From DASWOJ01 sp964242415 (GTDB lineage: Bacteria; Pseudomonadota; Alphaproteobacteria; Acetobacterales; Acetobacteraceae), in NCBI GenBank assembly GCA_964242415.1, contig CAXTAT010000019.1, forward strand, positions 1-64,000: a stretch of DNA of 64,000 nt. Direction: 5' to 3'. The translations under genes and the position numbers were made by a program. Below are positions 7,524 to 15,884 of this stretch, one piece after another (position 1 is the stretch's first letter; each line of letters starts with the position of its first letter). Below the pieces are notes generated by a model. That model worked only from the letters and a program-made list of their open reading frames with translations. It had not been told where the DNA came from and made no database searches.

Positions 7524-8114
7524 CTAGGACCCAGCGCCGGCGCGCAGCCGGATGGTCCGGTACAGGTCTGCCAACGGGACGCGCAGGCCGATGCTGTCCA
7601 GCACCAGGTCGCCCCCGGTCAGCCGTTCGGGATTGCGCGGCCAGTGGCCATCGGTGCCCCGGCGCAGCAGGTCGGCGCCGACCTGCCGGACATGCAGCAC
7701 GAGCACCTTCTCCACGCTGGGGATCGACGTGCAGGCCCAGATGTTGCCCCAGGTCTCCGCATGGTTCTCCGGTGACAGCAGCTCGGCAACCAGCACCGGG
7801 CCGGTCAGCCAGCGCTCATCCTCCTCGGACGCGTCGCAGGCAATGGACAGGTCGGGCACGCGGATGTTGTGCCGTGCGTTCAGATGGGGGACGACGCCGA
7901 CCAGCGGTACCGGGTGGCACTGGCTTCCGGTGGCATCCAAGTGGTTGCCGACCACGCGGGACAGTTCGGCAAGCAGCAGGCCATGCGCGACACAGGGTTG
8001 GATCAGCGCCCGCGGCTCGCCATCGACAAGCTGCCACAGCTCATCGCCCCCGGGGTTCAGGTCCATGAACTCCTCGACGGTCATGGCCGGCGTGGGTTTC
8101 AGCGCTGCTGCCAT
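7524..8114 (-). CDS. Uma2-family (DUF820) putative PD-(D/E)XK nuclease
   Basis: The protein is 196 residues from the ATG at 8114, chosen because MTVEEFMDLN at residue 11 is the usual family beginning; longer upstream starts add unrelated sequence. The core has VPDLSIACD (Pro-Asp) and VLVAELLSPENHAETW (Glu), followed by IPSVEKVLVLH. In the standard family a Lys follows about nine residues after the SPS motif; here that place appears to be Ile in WGNIWACTS. This may be a variant subfamily or an inactive one. Uma2 proteins are abundant in many genomes and their role is unknown. A remnant of a related gene lies just downstream. Confidence 0.75.
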   Translation of the reverse strand: MAAALKPTPAMTVEEFMDLNPGGDELWQLVDGEPRALIQPCVAHGLLLAELSRVVGNHLDATGSQCHPVPLVGVVPHLNARHNIRVPDLSIACDASEEDERWLTGPVLVAELLSPENHAETWGNIWACTSIPSVEKVLVLHVRQVGADLLRRGTDGHWPRNPERLTGGDLVLDSIGLRVPLADLYRTIRLRAGAGS

Positions 8115-8298
8115 TGGCTTAGGGTAGCGTATCCGGCCTCTGCTGGAAATCGGCGCGTGGGCGTCACTGTCCGCCGGCGCTCCCACCAGGGGTGCGCGGA
8201 ACAACGCAGCCATTGTCCGGGCCAATGCAGTCATCGTCCGGGATTGCTGGCACATCCGGGTGAAGTCACTAGATTAGGCCGCAAGGAGACCCAACCCG

Positions 8299-9753
8299 AT
8301 GCTGACCACCTCGCCCGCCTTCAAGCAGAACGCCCGCGCTGCCCTGGCCGACGCCGGGTTGCAGAAGGCCCTGGCGTTCAGCAAGCCGCAGTTCATGGCC
8401 CGGCGCAGCGCCGCCGTCGCCAACCTGCCGGAGTTCGAGCGCCTGCGCGACACCGGGCGCGACATCAAGAATCACACCCTGCAGAACCTGGACTTCTACC
8501 TGGAGGCGTTCGAGGCCAACGTGCAGCGCGCCGGCGGGCAGGTGCACTGGTGCAGCACCGCCGAGGACGCCCGCGCCGCCGTGCTGCGCATCTGCCAGGC
8601 CGCCGGCGCCCGCACAGTCACCAAGGGCAAGTCGATGATCTCCGAGGAGCTGGGCATCAACGCCCACCTGTCCAAGCATGGCATCCAGCCCATCGAGACC
8701 GACCTTGGCGAGTACATCATCCAGCTCCGCGACGAGACCCCCAGCCACATCATCGCCCCGGCGTTCCACCTGAACCGCGAGGATTGGGAAGCGCAGTTCC
8801 GCCTGTCGCACACCGACCTGCCGGCGGACCGGGTGTTCGCAGAACGCCGCGACATCCTGACCGAGGCGCGCGGCAAGCTGCGGGAGCGCTTCCTAGCCGC
8901 CGACGTGGGCATCACCGGCGCCAACTTCCTGATCGCCGAGACCGGCAGCAGCGTCATTGTCACCAACGAGGGAAACGGCGACCTGACCCAGACCCTGCCG
9001 CGCGTCCACATCGCGCTGGCCAGCATCGAGAAGGTGGTACCGACGCTGGAGGACGCGACGAGCCTGCTGCGCATCCTGGCGCGGTCGGCCACCGGGCAGG
9101 ACTTTTCCGTCTACACCACGTTCAGCACCGGCGTGCGGCGGCCGGGCGACCTGGACGGGCCGGAAGAGTACCACGTCGTGCTGGTCGATGCCGGGCGCAG
9201 CGCCATGATGGGCACCGAGTTCCAGGACATGCTGCGCTGCATCCGCTGCGCCGCGTGCATGAACCACTGCCCGGTGTATGGCGCGGTCGGCGGCCATGCG
9301 TATGGCTGGGTGTATCCGGGGCCGATGGGCAGCGTGCTGACGCCTAGCCTGATCGGCGTGGACAAGGCCGGGCACCTGCCCAACGCCAGCACCTTCTGCG
9401 GCAAGTGCGAGAGCGTCTGCCCGGTCAAGATCCCGCTGCCCAAGCTGATGCGCCACTGGCGGGAGCGCGAGTTCGAGCGGCACCTGCAGCCCAGCGGCAT
9501 CCGCACCAACCTGGGCGTGTGGGCCTGGTTTGCCCGCCGCCCGGCGCTGTACCGGCTGGCGTCGCGGGCCGGTGCGGTCGCCTTGGGATTGCTGGGCCGC
9601 CGCCGCGGGCGCTTCGCCAAGCTGCCCCTGGCCAGCGGCTGGACCGACGGGCGCGACCTGCCGGCGCCGGAGGGGGACACCTTCTTCGCCCGCTACGCCA
9701 AGCAGCAGCGCGACGCCGTGAAGGCACGCGATGCCGTGAAGGCGGGCGCATGA
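8299..9753 (+). CDS. lutB: Lactate utilization iron-sulfur protein LutB
   Basis: This is the electron-transfer subunit of the LutABC L-lactate oxidation system. Residues 60-290 are the LUD domain (TVTKGKSMISEELGIN, GITGANFLIAETGSSVI, TNEGNGDL). Residues 300-390 hold two four-iron cluster motifs, CIRCAACMNHCPVYG and CGKCESVCPVKIPL. The C-terminal region, with an Arg-rich stretch after WAWFARRPALYRL, is normal for the family. The length is 484 residues. The stop codon overlaps the lutC start (ATGA at 9750), so the two are translationally coupled. Confidence 0.93.
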   Translation: MLTTSPAFKQNARAALADAGLQKALAFSKPQFMARRSAAVANLPEFERLRDTGRDIKNHTLQNLDFYLEAFEANVQRAGGQVHWCSTAEDARAAVLRICQAAGARTVTKGKSMISEELGINAHLSKHGIQPIETDLGEYIIQLRDETPSHIIAPAFHLNREDWEAQFRLSHTDLPADRVFAERRDILTEARGKLRERFLAADVGITGANFLIAETGSSVIVTNEGNGDLTQTLPRVHIALASIEKVVPTLEDATSLLRILARSATGQDFSVYTTFSTGVRRPGDLDGPEEYHVVLVDAGRSAMMGTEFQDMLRCIRCAACMNHCPVYGAVGGHAYGWVYPGPMGSVLTPSLIGVDKAGHLPNASTFCGKCESVCPVKIPLPKLMRHWREREFERHLQPSGIRTNLGVWAWFARRPALYRLASRAGAVALGLLGRRRGRFAKLPLASGWTDGRDLPAPEGDTFFARYAKQQRDAVKARDAVKAGA

Positions 9754-10454
9754 CCAAGGAGGCTATCCTCGGCGCAATCCGCCGCGGCCTGAAGCGCGGC
9801 GAGCTGCCCGGCGACCAGCAGGCCATGCTGCGCGCCCGCATGGCCCGCCCGCCACGGCAACTGATCCCGCTGCGCAGCCAGGTCGGCCGGCCCGAGCAGA
9901 TCGCCCTGCTGGTCCGCAACATCGAGAAGGAGTTCGGCACCCTGGTCCGCGTGCCCGATGGCGACGCGGTGCCGGAGGCCGTCGCCGCCTACCTGGCCGC
10001 GCAGAACCTGCCGTCCGAGCTGGCGATGGCGCCGCACCCGGAGCTGCAGGCGATGCCGTGGGGAAGCCGCCCGCTGCTGCTGGTGCGTGAGGGCCGGGCG
10101 CAGGCGACCGACCTGGTCAGCCTGCAGCACGGGTTCGCGGGCATCGCCGAGACCGGCACCCTGATGCTGCCGGGCACTGCGGTTCGCCCGACCACGCTGA
10201 ACCTGTTGGCCGACACCGCCATCGTCGTGCTGCGCACCACCCGCGTGGTCGGCGCGTATGAGGACGCCTGGGACCTGCTGCGGCAGGAGAACGCGGACGC
10301 GCTGACCGGCGGGTTCATGCCACGCAATGTGATGCTGGTCACGGGTCCATCCCGCTCGGCCGACATCGAGCAGACCTTGGAGCTGGGCGCCCACGGCCCG
10401 CGCCGCCTGCATGTGGTGCTGATCGAGGACGACCCGGCCGCACGCGTGGCATGA
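9750..10454 (+). CDS. lutC: Lactate utilization protein LutC
   Basis: LutC is the small LUD-domain subunit of the lactate oxidation complex. The start at 9750 (MTKEAILGAIRRG) overlaps the lutB stop. The 234-residue protein has the diagnostic stretch GFAGIAETGTLMLPG, followed by LLADTAIVVLRTTRVVGAYEDAW and VTGPSRSADIEQTLELGAHGP, which is the conserved LUD C-terminal signature. Its own stop overlaps the start of the Smr-domain gene in another ATGA, so lutB, lutC and smr form one tightly coupled unit. Confidence 0.92.
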   Translation: MTKEAILGAIRRGLKRGELPGDQQAMLRARMARPPRQLIPLRSQVGRPEQIALLVRNIEKEFGTLVRVPDGDAVPEAVAAYLAAQNLPSELAMAPHPELQAMPWGSRPLLLVREGRAQATDLVSLQHGFAGIAETGTLMLPGTAVRPTTLNLLADTAIVVLRTTRVVGAYEDAWDLLRQENADALTGGFMPRNVMLVTGPSRSADIEQTLELGAHGPRRLHVVLIEDDPAARVA

Positions 10455-11050
10455 CTGCGGCGTTCCCTGGCCGGTCCGTGCACCGGGCCTCCGCCCGCCG
10501 CCGGACGTTGTCGGAGGCGGACCGGGCCATCTGGGCCGGCTATGTGCAGAACGTCGCGCCGCTGGACGGCGTGGCGAAGCCTGAGGCACCGCTGGCCCTG
10601 CCCATGCCGGAGCCGTCCAGCGCCGCATCGGTGGGATTGCCGCCGCCGCGCCCGGTGGCGACGGTGCAACGCATGGGACTGCTGGTCGTCGGCTTGCAGC
10701 CTGCGGGCGTGGACAACGCCACCTGGGGCCGCTTCCGCACCGGCAAGCTGCCCGCAGCCCGAACCCTGGACCTGCATGGGCGCACGGCCCAGCGCGCCTT
10801 CTTCGCGTTGCAAGGCTTCCTGGGCAGCGCCCATGCCGACCGGCTGCGCTGCGTCGAGGTCATCACCGGGCGCGGCAGCGGCGAGAGCGGCGGGGTGATC
10901 CGGCGCGAGTTCCCGCTGTGGCTGAACCTGCACGAGCTGCGCCCGCTGGTGCTGGCGGCGGCGCACCCGCACGCGGCCAACCAGGGGTCGGTACGGCTGC
11001 TGCTGCGCCGGGTGCGGCCGGGTGATGGCGCAGCAGGCAGCCGCACCTGA
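10451..11050 (+). CDS. Smr/MutS2-type domain protein
   Basis: The protein has 199 residues. The N-terminal half (SEADRAIWAGYVQNVAPLDG) is the lead-in seen in proteobacterial Smr proteins. The Smr domain starts at about residue 105 with TLDLHGRTAQRAF, then VITGRGSGESGGVIRREFPLWL, and ends in VRLLLRR. Smr domains bind or cut nucleic acids; stand-alone proteins of this kind include DNA endonuclease SmrA and ribosome-rescue factor SmrB. The usual TGKG loop is TGRG here. Four-base overlap with lutC is odd for a nucleic-acid enzyme and suggests co-expression by position rather than shared function. Confidence 0.82.
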   Translation: MTAAFPGRSVHRASARRRTLSEADRAIWAGYVQNVAPLDGVAKPEAPLALPMPEPSSAASVGLPPPRPVATVQRMGLLVVGLQPAGVDNATWGRFRTGKLPAARTLDLHGRTAQRAFFALQGFLGSAHADRLRCVEVITGRGSGESGGVIRREFPLWLNLHELRPLVLAAAHPHAANQGSVRLLLRRVRPGDGAAGSRT

Positions 11051-11111
11051 CGCTCAGATGCTAACGGCCCTCTGCTCCCACCCAACGCACTGCCGCATGG
11101 CTATAGCCGCT

Positions 11112-11215
11112 GTCATTGCGAGCCGCTTGCGGCGTGGCAATCCAGGAGATGCAAGACCAGAGGCAAGCCCGTGCGGCTCCTGGATCACCGCATTGCAGCC
11201 ACCCTCGCAATCACG
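11112..11215. repeat. Dispersed palindromic repeat, copy 2
   Basis: The element begins GTCATTGCGAGCCGC and includes GGCGTGGCAATCCAGG. It ends with the decayed inverse CTCGCAATCACGG, so one arm has drifted. It fills most of the 232-base gap between the convergent smr and methyltransferase genes. Confidence 0.72.
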
Positions 11216-11282
11216 GATGAAGGGGCGGGCTATCCGGTCGAAGCAGGAAGCCATCCATGTGAACGCCACGGGCACCTCGCAT

Positions 11283-12113
11283 CTATCGCGGCGCAAACAG
11301 CGCTTGGCGGGCGGCAGGGTCTGACAGCGACACCCATGGGAAAACAGCCGCTGGCGTTCCCAGTTCAGCCATGCTCCGCGCATCACGGAATGCGTGGTAG
11401 ATGCCCCTGGCGTTCCCGTGGAACCCCGGCGTCTCCCGGTACAGGATTTCGGCAAAGCCCAGTTCTGTCAGTATCTCGTACATGCAATGCGGATTTGGTC
11501 CCCACCAGTTCGACTCGTCGCCATACAGAGTACTGCCTGGATAGAAGATCATCGCGGGCCGCGGGTTGTCGAGCGCATCCTGGTGAGTTTCGACCACCAA
11601 TGCATGACGGGCACACAAGCTTACCTGCCTGGTAAGGTGGACCGGGTTTATCAGGTGATAGAACACGCCAGAGAACAGGACGACATCGAACACCCCCACC
11701 GTGTCAGGCGTCACGAAGGGGACGTCGATCTCGTGCGCATCGATGTCGAGGCCGGACAGCTTGCGTGCCAGCTCAAAGGCGTCGCGCCCCTTGAAGAAGG
11801 GGTGCGTCCAAACGTACTTGTCCGCCGCGACCACCCGTGCTGCGCCGCGGCGCTTGGCATACAGCGAGTAAGCCCCAGTCCAGGCGCCGATGTCCAAGAC
11901 CGATTTGCCCGAGAGATCAAAGCGGCTCAGCAGCGCCTCCGCAAACTCGTTTGTTCCGTTCAGGCCTATGGCTGACGGCGTTACGAGCCCATCGCCGAAA
12001 TCTATCGAGTGATGCCAATACATGGAGTCGATCAGCGCCTTTGCCTCAGCCAAGGACATCCCGTCTGGCAGGCTTGTCCTGCTCCGGACCTCATCCTCCA
12101 TCGCCGTGCTCAT
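11283..12113 (-). CDS. Class I SAM methyltransferase of the CmoB-like/DUF1698 type
   Basis: This is a 276-residue protein. The SAM-binding motif is VLDIGAWTGAYSLYAKRRGA near residue 73, with an acidic residue after the second strand (VVAADKY) and the post-motif VLFSGVFYHL. The stretch KALIDSMYWHHSIDFGDG before the core and FYPGSTLYGDESNWWGPN after it resemble the carboxy-SAM/tRNA-modification CmoB group and small-molecule methyltransferases related to it. The true substrate cannot be told. The ATG at 12113 has an AGGGGG upstream. GC content looks somewhat lower than its neighbours, which may mean it was acquired. Confidence 0.72.
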   Translation of the reverse strand: MSTAMEDEVRSRTSLPDGMSLAEAKALIDSMYWHHSIDFGDGLVTPSAIGLNGTNEFAEALLSRFDLSGKSVLDIGAWTGAYSLYAKRRGAARVVAADKYVWTHPFFKGRDAFELARKLSGLDIDAHEIDVPFVTPDTVGVFDVVLFSGVFYHLINPVHLTRQVSLCARHALVVETHQDALDNPRPAMIFYPGSTLYGDESNWWGPNPHCMYEILTELGFAEILYRETPGFHGNARGIYHAFRDARSMAELGTPAAVFPWVSLSDPAARQALFAPR

Positions 12114-12250
12114 TGCATTCCCCCTACTGCGTCCGCCGTGGCGCCTGCTTGCCCCAGATGCGGGTGATCCCCGCAACGTTCCATCGGCTCGTTATGTGGT
12201 CTGACGACAACGCGCAAGGTTTGTGCGGCCCAGCGCCGCGGCCCTGCGGC

Positions 12251-13321
12251 TCAAGCTGGTACGACCCCTGCCAGGCCCAGCCGCTCTGCCCAGGGCGCCA
12301 GCGCCGGCATGATCGAGGGATGCAGTCGCACGCCCTCCGCCAGCGCCTGCCGCCGCCGACGCAGCCCGCGTTCGCCCGGCAGCCGCACCGCCGCCCCGCC
12401 CGGCAGCGGCGGCGTGGCCCGCGCGGCGTCCGCCAGCCATCCGGTCTGCCGCAGGAAGGCGGTGTTGCCGCCGAACGCCGCAGGGTCGATCACCTGCAGG
12501 AACACCGCCGCGCCCCAACCCTCCGCCGGGTCGGCGCGGCCGAAGCCGCCAAGGCCCGCCGTCAGGGCCTCCACCAGCAGGCCCAAGGCGTAGCCCTTGT
12601 GACCGCTGTCCAGCCCGCCCAGCGGCAGGATGCTCCCCGGCGGGTCGGTGAATAGCGCCTCCGGGTCGCGCGTCGGCTGCCCGGCGGCGTCGATCAGCCA
12701 GGGGTGGTCCAATTCACCCCCCACCGCCCGCAGCCGACCGGTCAGGCCGTTGGTGGTGGTGCTGGTGCTGATGTCCATCAGCACCGGGTCGCCTTCCCCC
12801 GCCTCATCACCCGCCGGAAAGCCGGCGGCAATGGGGTTGGGCGTCATCAACGGCCGAAGCCCGCCATGCGGCGCGACGCTGGCCACCGAGGGATCGCTGC
12901 TGCACAGCAGCAGCACCATGCCGTGCCGCGTCACCCGTTGCAGATAGGCCGCCAAGCAGGCGATGTGGTGGCTGCGGCGGATGACGACGGTGGCGGTGCC
13001 GTGCTGCCGGGCGCGGTCCAGCGCCAAGTCGATGGCCTGCACCACCAGCCAGGGGCCGGGCAGGCGGCGGCCGTCCCACAGCACCGCGCCGCCGCGGTCG
13101 CTGACGACCTCCGGCTCACCCAAGGCGGCCATGCTGCCGTTGACCAGCGCACCCAGGTAGCCCGGCAACTGCGCCAGCCCGTGCGTGTCGTGGCCCAGCA
13201 GGTCGCCCTCCACCAGCACTTCGGCCACCACCTCCGCCCGGTCAGGCGCCAGCCCTGCGGCCTGCAGCAGTGCGGCTGCGTAGGTTCGGAGCGCCGTGGC
13301 GCCGTGGGCTTGGTCTGGCAT
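12251..13321 (-). CDS. Ldh family (type 2) malate/L-lactate/L-sulfolactate dehydrogenase
   Basis: These NAD(P)-dependent oxidoreductases act on 2-hydroxy acids and are unrelated to classical lactate dehydrogenase. The 356-residue protein has the family landmarks in order: GDLLGHDTHGLAQLPGYLG near residue 41, RRSHHIACLAAYLQR (catalytic His) near residue 116, TPNPIAAGFPAG, MDISTSTTTNG and SGHKGYALGLLVEAL near residue 239. The C-terminal part is rich in Arg and Ala but complete. It is divergent from the FMN hydroxy-acid dehydrogenase next door, so two unrelated enzymes for similar substrates share one control region. GGAGAG precedes the ATG. Confidence 0.88.
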   Translation of the reverse strand: MPDQAHGATALRTYAAALLQAAGLAPDRAEVVAEVLVEGDLLGHDTHGLAQLPGYLGALVNGSMAALGEPEVVSDRGGAVLWDGRRLPGPWLVVQAIDLALDRARQHGTATVVIRRSHHIACLAAYLQRVTRHGMVLLLCSSDPSVASVAPHGGLRPLMTPNPIAAGFPAGDEAGEGDPVLMDISTSTTTNGLTGRLRAVGGELDHPWLIDAAGQPTRDPEALFTDPPGSILPLGGLDSGHKGYALGLLVEALTAGLGGFGRADPAEGWGAAVFLQVIDPAAFGGNTAFLRQTGWLADAARATPPLPGGAAVRLPGERGLRRRRQALAEGVRLHPSIMPALAPWAERLGLAGVVPA

Positions 13322-13414
13322 GCAGCTCTCCTGTTCGGAGCGAACCTAGCGTGCCGCCGGGTTGCCGTCATGCGCCGTGCGCGCCCAAGATGCCGGCCTA
13401 CGAGGGGCACGCGC

Positions 13415-14500
13415 ATGGACCAGGCCGCCAACGAGTTCCAGACCCTGCACGAGGTGGTCGCGGCGGCGCACCGGGCGCTGGACCGCAATATGTGGGACTA
13501 CCTGGTCGGCGGCACCGGCACCGAGACCACGCTACGCCGCAACCGCCTCGCGCTGGACCGCATCGGCTTCCGCCCGCGCGTGCTGGAGGATGTGTCGCGC
13601 ATCGACACCGGGGCGGACTGGATGGGCCACCGCCTGCGCCTCCCCGTGGCGCTGGCGCCGGTGGGCGGGCTGGACAGCATGGGGCAGGACGGCGGCGTGA
13701 CGGTGGCGCAGGGCGCCGGGCTGGCCGGGGTGCCGTTCTTCCTGAGCAGCGTGTCCGAGCAGCCGATGGAGCGGGTGGCCGCCGCGTCGAGCGGTCCCCG
13801 CGTGTTCCAGTTGTATGTGCGCGGCGATGACGCCTGGGTGGACGAGCATGCGCGGCGTGCGGCGGCGGCGGGCTACGACGCGTTCTGCATCACCGTCGAT
13901 AGCGCGCTGTATAGCCGCCGCGAGCGCGACATTGCCAACCGCTTTGCCAAGCCGTGGCGGGCCAGCGCGCAGGGCGATTACCAGGCGGCGCTGAGCTGGC
14001 GCGACATCGAGCGGTTCAAGGCGACGCACCGGATGCCGCTGATCCTGAAGGGGATCGCCACGGCGGAGGATGCGGACCGGGCGTGCGGGCTGGGGGTGGA
14101 GGGCATCTACGTCAGCAACCACGGCGGCCGGCAACTGGATCACGGCGCGGGCGCGGTCGAGGTGCTGCCGGAGGTCGTGGAGGCGGTGGCCGGGCGGGCG
14201 TCGGTGATCATGGACGGCGGCATCAGCCGGGGCAGCGATATCGTGAAGGCGGTGGCGCTGGGAGCGGACCTGGTAGGGGTCGGGCGGCTGTACTGCTACG
14301 GCTTCGCGGCGGCAGGGGCGGCGGGGATCGCGCGCGTGATGGAGCTGTTGCAGCTTGAGGTGGCGGAGTGCCTGGGACTGCTGGGGCTGACGGGGTTCGC
14401 CGGGCTGGGGCGGTCACATCTGCGGGCGGTGGAGGCGGTGGCGGAGGCTGGGGTGCTAAGCGCGTTCCCTTTGCTGGCGCTGCCGGCGCAGACGTACTAG
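13415..14500 (+). CDS. FMN-dependent alpha-hydroxy-acid dehydrogenase/oxidase
   Basis: The 361-residue TIM-barrel enzyme belongs to the L-lactate dehydrogenase/glycolate oxidase family. It starts with the N-terminal signature WDYLVGGTGTETTLRRNR. Then come the FMN and substrate residues in VALAPVGGLDSMGQDGG, the QLYVRGD strand, KGIATAEDADRA (active-site Lys), YVSNHGGRQLDHG (catalytic His) and MDGGISRGSDIVKAVALGAD. All key residues appear present. The ATG at 13415 follows GAGGGG. Lactate, glycolate or mandelate are possible substrates. The position near lutABC and a type-2 Ldh points to use of hydroxy acids. Confidence 0.87.
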   Translation: MDQAANEFQTLHEVVAAAHRALDRNMWDYLVGGTGTETTLRRNRLALDRIGFRPRVLEDVSRIDTGADWMGHRLRLPVALAPVGGLDSMGQDGGVTVAQGAGLAGVPFFLSSVSEQPMERVAAASSGPRVFQLYVRGDDAWVDEHARRAAAAGYDAFCITVDSALYSRRERDIANRFAKPWRASAQGDYQAALSWRDIERFKATHRMPLILKGIATAEDADRACGLGVEGIYVSNHGGRQLDHGAGAVEVLPEVVEAVAGRASVIMDGGISRGSDIVKAVALGADLVGVGRLYCYGFAAAGAAGIARVMELLQLEVAECLGLLGLTGFAGLGRSHLRAVEAVAEAGVLSAFPLLALPAQTY

Positions 14501-14551
14501 GGCCGCACCGATGCCGCGCGCCCACGCCAACCTGAACCGCCTCCGGCTGCC

Positions 14552-15061
14552 CTAGCTGCCGCAGAGCGCCACCCGCACCTCCGTCAGCACCTCGCCGAGC
14601 CAGTTGGTACCGCGCCAGGTGGCCCGCGCCGCAGCCAGTGGGTCGTCGGCGGCCAGGCCAATGCCCCACACCGTGTCGTCGGGCGCGGCCTCCACCAGCG
14701 TCGTGCCGCAGCTCGCGTGCAGGCGGTCCAGCAGGTCCGGGTGCTGGCTGAACTTCGCCATGTTGCCGCGGAACACCACGTCCCGCGCCACGGCGGCCCA
14801 GGTCTGTGGCCGGAAGTTGGCGACGCCCCGGCCAAGCGCCTTTTGCTTGAACGGGGCCGGCTCCGCCAAGATCGCCGCCGCTGCTGCCGCGTCCCCGAAC
14901 AGCAGGGCTTTGCGCCAGTGCATCCAGCCTTCGCAGGTGGTGAATAGCAATCCCTCCAGCCGCATCGGGCGTGGGTAGAACTGGCTGCATTCGGCGTGGG
15001 GCGTGCCCTCCCGATGGCGCCAGAAATAGGTGAACCGTTCCTCTGCCTGCGGGAGGCTCAT
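14552..15061 (-). CDS. NADAR-family protein (YbiA-like N-glycosidase)
   Basis: The protein has 169 residues. NADAR features are FTYFWRHREGTPHAECSQFYP at the start (FW and SQFYP), TCEGWMHWRKALLFGD (the EGWMHWRKA motif) and a C-terminal VWGIGLAADDP with GTNWLGEVL. Known relatives cleave the N-glycosidic bond of riboflavin-pathway intermediates (YbiA) or remove ADP-ribose from modified guanine in DNA. The start ATG at 15061 overlaps the stop of the racemase gene (ATGA), so the two are translated together. The partner does not make either known role obvious. Confidence 0.83.
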   Translation of the reverse strand: MSLPQAEERFTYFWRHREGTPHAECSQFYPRPMRLEGLLFTTCEGWMHWRKALLFGDAAAAAAILAEPAPFKQKALGRGVANFRPQTWAAVARDVVFRGNMAKFSQHPDLLDRLHASCGTTLVEAAPDDTVWGIGLAADDPLAAARATWRGTNWLGEVLTEVRVALCGS

Positions 15062-15780
15062 GCGTGCCACGCCCGGGGGCGCAGGCCCGCGTGGAACCAG
15101 GACACCATGGAGAAGATGTCGTAAACCGGCAGCCCCAGGTCCGCCTGCATCGCCGCTGCATAGGGCGGCATATTGGTGCATTCCAGCACGATGGCGCCCA
15201 CCTCCGGATGGCAGCGCACCAGGTCCCGCCCGGCGTCCAGCACGTCCTGCCGGGCCAGGTCCACGTCCATGTCGATGGACTCGGCGCGGATCAGCACACG
15301 GAAGAACTCCCGCCCGCCTTCCGTTCCGGCAATGGGGGTATCGGGCGGCACTCTGGCGGCGAGCAGGTGCGCGGGCGTCAGTGACCCGGCGCACACCGTC
15401 ACCAGCCCAACCCGGCGACCCGCGGGCAGCGTCGCCTGCACCCACGGCGCCTGCATCAGCGAGGAGGTCATCACCGGCACCCCCACATGCCCGGCCAGCT
15501 CGCGCTGGAACAGCGACAGGAAGCCGCAGTTGGTGGTGATCGCCTCCGCGCCCATCGCCACAAGCTCCGCCGCCGCATCCAGAAAGCGCGGCAGCAGCCC
15601 GGCGGCGCCGTCCAGCACCACCCGCGCCGGGGTGGCGCCGGGGACGACGCGGTACAGCACCGGAAACGGCCAGGTGCCGGCGTGGCCCATGTCGCCGGGG
15701 ATGCGCGGGAACCGGGCGTCCAGCATCAGGATGCCCAACGGCGCCCCATAAACCGCCTTGCCGCCGCGTGCGATGCGCAT
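15058..15780 (-). CDS. Aspartate/glutamate/hydantoin racemase family protein
   Basis: The 240-residue protein has the two catalytic cysteines of the Asp/Glu racemase fold: ITTNCGFLSLFQ near residue 82 and IVLECTNMPPYA near residue 198. It begins with YGAPLGILMLDARFPRIPGD. The ATG at 15780 was preferred to a GTG two codons earlier because AAGGAG lies seven bases before it. Substrate is unknown; hydantoin, aspartate or maleate-type compounds are possible. It is the first gene of a coupled pair with the NADAR protein. Confidence 0.78.
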   Translation of the reverse strand: MRIARGGKAVYGAPLGILMLDARFPRIPGDMGHAGTWPFPVLYRVVPGATPARVVLDGAAGLLPRFLDAAAELVAMGAEAITTNCGFLSLFQRELAGHVGVPVMTSSLMQAPWVQATLPAGRRVGLVTVCAGSLTPAHLLAARVPPDTPIAGTEGGREFFRVLIRAESIDMDVDLARQDVLDAGRDLVRCHPEVGAIVLECTNMPPYAAAMQADLGLPVYDIFSMVSWFHAGLRPRAWHA

Positions 15781-15884
15781 GGTCACGCTCCTTCATTCCG
15801 ATCGCTGGCATCCTGACCGCTGGAAGCCATCATGCCAGCCGAATACAGGGAGAGAGGGGCTTGCTTAGGCCCGTGCGGCTTCCT

